From: JAFAMS01 sp963715815
Lineage (GTDB): Bacteria > Vulcanimicrobiota > Vulcanimicrobiia > Vulcanimicrobiales > Vulcanimicrobiaceae
DNA length: 64,000 bases
Assembly (NCBI GenBank): GCA_963715815.1
Contig: OY970278.1
Span: 558,001 to 622,000, forward strand
Direction of reading: 5' to 3'
Part shown: piece after piece, positions 59,003 to 64,000 of the stretch
Position numbering within the stretch: the first letter of the stretch is position 1
Layout of the letters: each line of letters opens with the position of its first letter
Program-made: the position numbers and the translations under genes
The notes under the pieces: generated by a model
What the model was told of the DNA's origin: nothing
Databases searched by the model: none
The model's input: the letters and a program-made list of their open reading frames with translations, nothing else

Positions 59003-59014
59003 GTGAGACGCCTT
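58991..59014 (-). promoter_or_regulatory. Ten-base-pair hairpin enclosing the start codon at 59002
   Basis: AAGGCGTCTC-ACAT-GAGACGCCTT on the minus strand is a perfect ten-base-pair stem whose four-base loop contains the AT of the ATG. It follows the UspA gene stop at 59042 by 27 bases and is followed by TCATTTGCCC, so it could be the UspA terminator, a translation block for the next gene, or both. Confidence 0.55.
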
Positions 59015-59041
59015 CGGCATATCGGGTTTCGTTCCGTGTCG

Positions 59042-60010
59042 CTAAGCCAATATGAGCTCGGCGCGGGTGTCGACTTGGTCAGCGCAAGTCCCAGACTTGA
59101 GAACTGCGTAAGCTCGGACGACGACGACAGGCACGTTACTCTTTCGTACGACCTTTTCGGCAACGCTGCCTAGCGCAAGCCTACGCAGGCCGCGTCGACC
59201 GTGCGTACCGATCGCAATCAGGTCGGCGTGCACCGCATTTGCTTTGTCGACGATGTCGTCGGCGGGTTCGCCGAAGACGACATTCTTTTCGACATTTGCA
59301 ACGCCGGCGACGGCGGCTCGATACGCGGCATCCCCAACAAGCCGTTTGGCTTCCGATTCCCACTCATCGTGAATGGTTGAGACGTAGGTCCCATACCGTG
59401 CGGCGTATTCATAGAGCGATTCGCTATCGATGACAGTTTCGAAGATGAGACGGGCGGATGCGGCTGACGCCAATTCGATTGCGAACGCTGCAGCAGCGTC
59501 GCCCGGTTCGGAATCGTCGATCGCGACGACGAGCGTGGGAGTCTCGAAGGCCGTAACGTCAGAATCGGCGCGCACAACGAAAACCGGCACGGTCGCCATG
59601 CGCAACACACCCTCAGCGGTACTTCCCAGCACCAAGTGTGGAAGACCGCCCAGGCCGCGAGTCCCCATGACGATTGCATCGGCATTCTTTTCTATCGCGA
59701 AGGAGACGATGGTGTTCGCGGCACGGCCGTCGAGCTTGTATCCGCTGGCATCGAAGCCTTCGTTCTTCAGGCGTTTGACGGCCGCACCGATGATTTCTTT
59801 GGCGCCGTCGTCGAGTGCTTGGAACATGCCGGCCAAGTCGGCGCCGAAGCCAATCGACGTTTCAGCCGCGAGTGCGACGTAGTCGACAGCACTGCACAAA
59901 ATGATTTCGGCACTGTGTTGGCGCGCGAGACGAATGGCAAGTGTTATTGCTGTTTCGGCGGCTTCGGAGCCGTCGATCGGGACGAGGACGCGCTGCAGCA
60001 CATTGCTCAT
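59042..60010 (-). CDS. Tandem-domain universal stress protein (UspA)
   Basis: The 322-residue protein has two Usp domains. Domain 1: RVLVPIDGSEAAETAI, GTRGLGGLPHLVLGSTAEGVLR and VPVFVV; domain 2: TLVVAIDDSEPGDAAAAFAIE and GTHGRRGLRRLALGSVAEKVVR, VPVVVV. The G-x2-G-x9-G-(S/T) ATP-binding motif is present in both halves. ATG overlaps the upstream SRPBCC gene stop (ATGA). Usp proteins aid survival in starvation or oxidative stress. Confidence 0.93.
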   Translation of the reverse strand: MSNVLQRVLVPIDGSEAAETAITLAIRLARQHSAEIILCSAVDYVALAAETSIGFGADLAGMFQALDDGAKEIIGAAVKRLKNEGFDASGYKLDGRAANTIVSFAIEKNADAIVMGTRGLGGLPHLVLGSTAEGVLRMATVPVFVVRADSDVTAFETPTLVVAIDDSEPGDAAAAFAIELASAASARLIFETVIDSESLYEYAARYGTYVSTIHDEWESEAKRLVGDAAYRAAVAGVANVEKNVVFGEPADDIVDKANAVHADLIAIGTHGRRGLRRLALGSVAEKVVRKSNVPVVVVRAYAVLKSGTCADQVDTRAELILA

Positions 60011-60483
60011 CGTTGAGTAGCCTCTTTAAAAGTCGCGAACTCTACTTCGAGAGCGGCTTTGAGATTGTCGAGCAATATCTGGATCGTCGCGCGCGCGATC
60101 TTGTTGCCGACGACGGCGTCGAAGGCAGCGCCGATCTCACCGAACGGCGGCGTATATCCGCCCTTCAGCTCGAGCTCCGTTTGTCCGGAATGCGGACGGA
60201 GAATTAGTGTACCGTGAAATGTCGGGAACGGTCCGCCGCCTTCCGGGGCCCATTCGAGCGACATTCCCTCGTTGCCACGGCCGGTCGAAAGCGGGCTTCG
60301 GCGTTCTGATGAAAAGCTGATTCGGACACTCTGCGAGAGGCCGAGCTCAGAGGGCAACCCGAGTGACTTCAAGGGAACCATCAGGCTAAGGACGTTCTGC
60401 TTCGTCGCGATGTAACGTTCGAGCCCGCTCAGCGCCACCGACGGAGGGCTCGCAACTAAGATCGAGTCGCGTATGCTTGTCAT
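60007..60483 (-). CDS. SRPBCC-like protein of unknown ligand
   Basis: ATG 60483 gives 158 residues: helix-grip-like alternation with SIRDSILVASPPSVALSGLE at the start, a central beta region, and the C-terminal helix KIARATIQILLDNLKAALE. The fold call is from pattern only. A second, broken copy is present at 63549-64000 (same ordering of SILV-like start and YTPPF-like/FDAV-(V/L)G-(N/S)-(K/R)IA end). It overlaps the UspA gene (ATGA) and probably belongs to a stress operon. Confidence 0.6.
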   Translation of the reverse strand: MTSIRDSILVASPPSVALSGLERYIATKQNVLSLMVPLKSLGLPSELGLSQSVRISFSSERRSPLSTGRGNEGMSLEWAPEGGGPFPTFHGTLILRPHSGQTELELKGGYTPPFGEIGAAFDAVVGNKIARATIQILLDNLKAALEVEFATFKEATQR

Positions 60484-60548
60484 AGTGCGTACATCTTGCA
60501 CTATCGCGTGGAAGAACCGATGAATAGCCCTTCTTGAGACGTTCTCAA

Positions 60549-61235
60549 CTACTTTCGCATCTTGTATCCGACGCCGTAGACCGTCAGCACGTAGATCGGT
60601 TGCTCGGGATGCGGCTCGAGCTTTTTGCGCAGATTGTTGATGTGGCGATCGAGCGTACGCTCGTAAATCCCGCCGTCGTCGTCGACCTTGTCGAGCAGCT
60701 GCGCCCGCGTAAAGACGCGACCGGGTTCCGCGGCAAGCGCGGCGAGGATACGAAACTCGGCCGGCGTCAGCTCGATATGCGCGTCGGCACGACGCACGTC
60801 GTGCGCATCGAGATCGACTACCAAGTCGTGGACGCGGAGAACATGTCCGCTTCCCGTTGACGTGGTCGCCGTCAAGCGCCGTAAAACGGCGCGAACTCGA
60901 GCAACCAGCTCACGCGGCGAAAACGGTTTGACGACGTAATCGTCGGCGCCCAGCTCAAGGCCGACGATGCGATCGACTTCATCCGAACGCGCAGTCAGAA
61001 AAATCGTGGGGATACGTGCGCGTTCGGAAACCTTGCGGTAAACTTCGAAACCGTTCATCTCGGGTAGGCCGACGTCGACGATCATGAGAGAAGGCAATTC
61101 GCGCTCGGCCGCACTCACCGCCGCGGCTCCGTCGCTTTGAACTTCGACTTGAAAACCCTCACGCGTGAGATATGCTTTTACGACATCCGCGATCTCGGGT
61201 TCGTCCTCGACTACCAGAATGCGCTCGTGACTCAC
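60549..61235 (-). CDS. OmpR/PhoB-type response regulator
   Basis: GTG 61235 overlaps the upstream oxidase stop codon (GTGA; GTG 61238 is also possible). 228 residues: receiver with RILVVEDEPEIADV, phospho-Asp in LMIVDVGLPEMNG, VVKPFSPREL, and a winged helix with IELTPAEFRILAALA, RAQLLDKV, RTLDRHINNLRKKLEP and YGVGYKMRK. No kinase gene is adjacent. It is probably cotranscribed with the ba3 oxidase and may respond to redox or copper status. Confidence 0.93.
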   Translation of the reverse strand: MSHERILVVEDEPEIADVVKAYLTREGFQVEVQSDGAAAVSAAERELPSLMIVDVGLPEMNGFEVYRKVSERARIPTIFLTARSDEVDRIVGLELGADDYVVKPFSPRELVARVRAVLRRLTATTSTGSGHVLRVHDLVVDLDAHDVRRADAHIELTPAEFRILAALAAEPGRVFTRAQLLDKVDDDGGIYERTLDRHINNLRKKLEPHPEQPIYVLTVYGVGYKMRK

Positions 61236-62846
61236 CACGTGCGCATTCCGTGGACGAGGTAGATCGGACCTTCGTGGAAATGCTCCCACATCGGGCCCGT
61301 GTATGCGACGAGCATTAGCACGATTGCAGCCACGACCCAAATGTCCATCCGGTTGAGCCACCAGGGTGAAGACTGCGGGTCTGCGGCTTCCGCAAAGGCG
61401 AAATCAGTTTCGCCGTACGCTTTGATGCTGAAGAGTCCCACGAAGACAAAACGCATACAGCAAGATATTGATGAATACGATCGTGCCGCCGACCGCGGCA
61501 AGGATCGACCACGACTCCCACGACGATGCGACGACGGAATTTCCGTAATCGAGATGCGCCGTGCGACGGGGCGCGCCGAGTAGACCTTCGACGTGCATCC
61601 CGATCGACATCAGCGACATGCCAACGAAGTAGCCGATGACTTGAGCATTTGCCATGCGCGGTGTCATGAGAATTCGGCCCGTCAGCTTGGGGATCAAGAG
61701 ATAGGTCGTCGCAAGGAACGTTAGCGCAACCGGTCCTCCGACCGTAATGTGAAAGTGTCCGACGATCCACATCGTGTTGTGAACCAAGATGTCCATCGAG
61801 TACGACGTGTTCACGATCCCGCCGAATCCGCCGAAGATGAACAGAATCATCGCAAGCGCCGTTCCTGTGAAGGCCGGATTACGCCATGGCAGCGATCCGA
61901 CAATTTCGATGAACCCGGTTTTGCCTTGCTTTGCGGCGTACGTTTCGAACGACGCGAAGATTGCAAATGCGGTCATGAGGGACGGCAACACGACTGCGAG
62001 TGTCAAGCCGACTTGCAATATCTTCCAGATGTTGGAGATACCCGGATCCATCAACTGGTGATGAATCCCGACCGGCAGCGAGAGCACGAGCAACAGAATG
62101 AAGGCGAGACGCGTCAGCGAGTCGCTCCACACCGGAATCCCGAGCATGCGCGGCAGTACCGTGTACCAGATCATGTACGCACCCATGATCCAGAAGTAGA
62201 CCAATGGATGACCGAAATACCAGAACAGGATGCGCGTTAGGTGTACGTCGATGCCGCTCGTCCAGCCGAGTGCCCAGGGGATGAGCAGCAACATCTCGCC
62301 TGCGACGCCGAGCGTCGCCACGAACCACATGATGAAGGTGATCGCTGCGACGAACGCCGGCAGCGGAACGTGCATTCCCAGCTTTGCCTTCTTGTATGCC
62401 GCTATCTGGACCAGGATATCGACCATCACGATCCACGATCCGGCGACGAGTAGGGTAGCGCCGAGATAGAACCATGGACTTGCTTTCAGCGGTGCGTAAA
62501 ACGTATACAGCACCGTCGCATTGCCGGCGAGAATCTCAACCGCCGCCATGACCGTCCCGGCGAGCATGATGCTCCAAGCTGTCCACCCCATTGCGAGCGA
62601 CCGGTTTTCGCGCGGAATCGTCGAGTACGTGGCGTACGTTGCGATTCCGCAAATGAAGAACGTCGTGAAGACGATCGCGAGCAGTACTCCGTGCGCCGTG
62701 AGAAGGCGGTAATAATCGAAGAATTGAGTTACTTGCGCGCCGGCGCGCGAATAAACTTGGAGCAGTCCAAAGAACGTTCCAACGAACATTGCACCAAGCG
62801 CGACCCAAATATGCGCCAGGATAAGACGATTCTCGTTCTTGCTCAC
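61232..62846 (-). CDS. cbaA: ba3-type cytochrome c oxidase subunit I, with a one-base frameshift
   Basis: The first 480 residues (to 61404 in frame) are a type B oxidase subunit I: FYRLLTAHG-type helix (here YYRLLTAHGVLLA), WYFGHPLVYFW with the CuB His-Tyr pair, GIHHQLMDPG and VGHFHITVGG. The frame then ends with an unrelated RGTLQHQSVRRN tail, while the other frame from 61456 down to 61232 continues with a proper C-terminal helix (MDIWVVAAIVLMLVAYTGP) and tail HEGPIYLVHGM. Removing one base of the AAAA at 61448-61451 joins them into 537 residues. It reduces O2 with a haem b/a3-CuB centre. Confidence 0.82.
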
Positions 62847-63316
62847 GGTGTTACCTCAACGCGCGAGAACATGTTGGCGTGGCCCGCACCGCAATATTGA
62901 TTGCAGAGGACAAGATACGTGCCGGGCGTCTTGAAAGTGTGCTCGACCTCGCTGATCCAGCCCGGCATAACCTCGACGTTGACGTCGGCCGTCGGAATCG
63001 TGAATCCGTGCACGACGTCAGTGCTTGTCACGAAGAACCGTACGGACGAGCCGGCCGGAACGCTCAGATCGTGGGGCGACCATTGGAAGATTTGACCGAC
63101 GTAATACGCCTCGAACGCATGAGGCCCGATTTGATGCAAGCCCGGCTTGTCGAACGGCGGCGTTTGCATGACCCGCGTCGGATCGATCGTCATTCCCTCG
63201 GTGCTGGGCGGATTGAGACCGGAAGCGACCGCCAGCGTTATTAGCGTTACGAAAAATGCAGCCATGGTCGCGACGCCAATCGCGATCCACATTTTCTCCA
63301 TGCGTGGCATATGCAT
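62843..63316 (-). CDS. cbaB: ba3-type cytochrome c oxidase subunit II (CuA)
   Basis: ATG 63316 is chosen because GGAG lies eight bases upstream; the frame stays open to 63331. The 157-residue protein has one N-terminal membrane helix (about 8-30), then the cupredoxin domain with VHGFTIP and the CuA site CNQYCGAGHANM. It has no fused haem domain. Electrons likely come from a separate cytochrome c. The stop overlaps the subunit I start as ATGA. Confidence 0.93.
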   Translation of the reverse strand: MHMPRMEKMWIAIGVATMAAFFVTLITLAVASGLNPPSTEGMTIDPTRVMQTPPFDKPGLHQIGPHAFEAYYVGQIFQWSPHDLSVPAGSSVRFFVTSTDVVHGFTIPTADVNVEVMPGWISEVEHTFKTPGTYLVLCNQYCGAGHANMFSRVEVTP

Positions 63317-63423
63317 CAGCGACGGCTCCAAAGCAGGAAGAGCATGCCGACCCAGCCGGCGATGATTCCCACAAGCATCGTCATCACAAACGCAAAGGTC
63401 GTGCGGTATTGCGGTTCTTGCAT
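63316..63423 (-). CDS. 35-residue membrane peptide, ba3 oxidase subunit IIa-like
   Basis: ATG 63423 to TGA 63318-63316 encodes one membrane helix (TFAFVMTMLVGIIAGWVGMLF) between MQEPQYRT and LLWSRR. AAGGTGG lies four bases upstream, and TGA overlaps the ATG of subunit II (TGATG). In Thermus-type ba3 oxidases a single-helix subunit (CbaD) is encoded with subunits II and I, so this fits by position, topology and size; sequence similarity was not checked. Confidence 0.75.
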   Translation of the reverse strand: MQEPQYRTTFAFVMTMLVGIIAGWVGMLFLLWSRR

Positions 63424-63438
63424 GATTCCACCTTAATC
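63424..63438 (-). promoter_or_regulatory. Small hairpin displaying the ribosome binding site of the ba3 operon
   Basis: On the minus strand, GATT-AAGGTGG-AATC forms a four-base-pair stem with the Shine-Dalgarno in its seven-base loop, directly before ATG 63423. Same layout as at 10601-10613 and 56607-56621. Confidence 0.35.
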
Positions 63439-63548
63439 CGTCCAGCTGTCGTTACGCAGAAAATCCTGAGAAGAAATTGAGAAGGCTGCGAACTTTTTAA
63501 GGCTGGGACGTTCTTAGAATCGGAATATTCGCCGGCTAGAATCGCGGC

Positions 63549-64000
63549 ATGAGACGCTAAAAGAGTCCATCGTCGTCCAAACCCCGTTTGTGCAAGCCGC
63601 CGAGTTGATCGAACGGTTCTTCATTGCTTCCTCGCAGGGGGATGCGGTCTTGACCTTCGCCTCGCGGCACCGGGAGCCGGACTCGGGGTCGGGGGTTTCG
63701 CGTTAGCTCACGATGTCGTCTCAGTTTTCGGAGAACAAATGGGCCTAACCGAACGATCGTCTTCAAGATCCGTTGGGAATCGGCGGACGGTGGCTTGTAT
63801 CCGGTTTGTGATTGTACGCTGACCGTCGCGGAGGACGAAACGTACGAAAGCTCCCGGCTGATTCTCGAGGGCAAATACACACCACCAGGATGGGTTGCGG
63901 GGGCGGTGTTCGACGCAGTCCTCGGCTCGCGAATCGCCGATGCAAGCGCCAAGGAGCTTCTGGAACGGATGCGTTCGTTCTTGCTCGCAGGTTACGAGGA
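63549..64000 (+). pseudogene. Second SRPBCC-like gene, broken by frame changes and cut by the window edge
   Basis: Three different frames in succession encode pieces that align with the intact paralog at 60007-60483: a start KESIVVQTPFVQAAELIERF (frame beginning 63551), a middle APGAGLGVGGFALAHDVVSVF (to about 63756), and an end RTIVFKIRWES through LEGKYTPPGWVAGAVFDAV and LGSRIADASAKELLERM to the window edge. Each change is equal to one missing base (near 63557, 63663 and 63755). The ATG 63549 would start it. Either a decaying copy or indel errors; the longest antisense reading frame here is judged a shadow. Confidence 0.65.

Noticed and set aside
63557..63952. Minus-strand ORF at the right edge
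   Set aside because: Low-information, Arg/Pro-rich; the opposite strand contains paralog-like pieces.

Overview
The window is GC-rich bacterial chromosome, densely packed with start/stop overlaps (ATGA, GTGA, TGATG) and many GTG/TTG starts. It carries lipoproteins with classical lipoboxes, an aerobic respiratory gene set, histidine catabolism, a selenocysteine tRNA and much two-component, HD-GYP and class III cyclase signalling. No marker gene fixes the phylum. My guess, from gene content and style only, is an uncultured diderm-like aerobic heterotroph such as Eremiobacterota (WPS-2) or a similar soil lineage. No phage, IS element or CRISPR array was seen, and no stretch over 300 bases lacks a gene.

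1-12.8 kb: 3' end of a protocatechuate dioxygenase alpha gene; an acetolactate synthase operon (ilvBN) behind a leader peptide and attenuator; an orphan TRAP binding protein; an MFS exporter abutting typA/bipA on the other strand; a Tag-like glycosylase; two secreted lipoproteins; a receiver-cyclase fusion; a methyltransferase. 12.8 kb: tRNA-Sec(UCA) with encoded CCA, next to a PQQ-type propeller lipoprotein. 14.4-22.4 kb: an ABC binding protein, then histidine degradation hutH - class III aminotransferase - hutI - hutU - hutF (the formimidoylglutamate deiminase route; no hutG seen). 22.4-32.5 kb: a GNAT acetyltransferase divergent from a SIRT5-like sirtuin, a catalytically degenerate cyclase, a YkgJ/QueC-like fusion, a sodium symporter fused to a FecR-like tail, a GGDEF-like protein, a GH20 hexosaminidase and a PDZ protein lacking a normal start codon. 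32.5-38.1 kb: an HD-GYP response regulator, a self-regulated YtrA-type GntR/ABC operon with duplicated permeases, and an M20 peptidase.

38.1-46 kb is one signalling operon on the minus strand: SARP-like regulator, kinase with three near-identical PAS units, single-domain receiver, CHASE3 hybrid kinase and receiver-HD-GYP. It is divergent from an MmyB-like regulator. 46-49 kb is a probable amino-sugar operon (FAD oxidoreductase, BadF-type sugar kinase, NanE). 49-63.4 kb is respiratory: caa3-type coxBAC with two mini-proteins, a SCO copper protein, cytochrome bd (cydAB), DoxX, tandem UspA, an SRPBCC protein, an OmpR-type regulator and a second, ba3-type oxidase (35-residue subunit, CuA subunit II, subunit I). 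The ba3 subunit I gene carries an apparent one-base frameshift. The right edge holds a second SRPBCC gene broken by three frame changes.

The most unusual points are the ilv attenuator, tRNA-Sec, the SSS-FecR and YkgJ-QueC fusions, the signalling operon, and several Shine-Dalgarno sequences displayed in small hairpins just before start codons.
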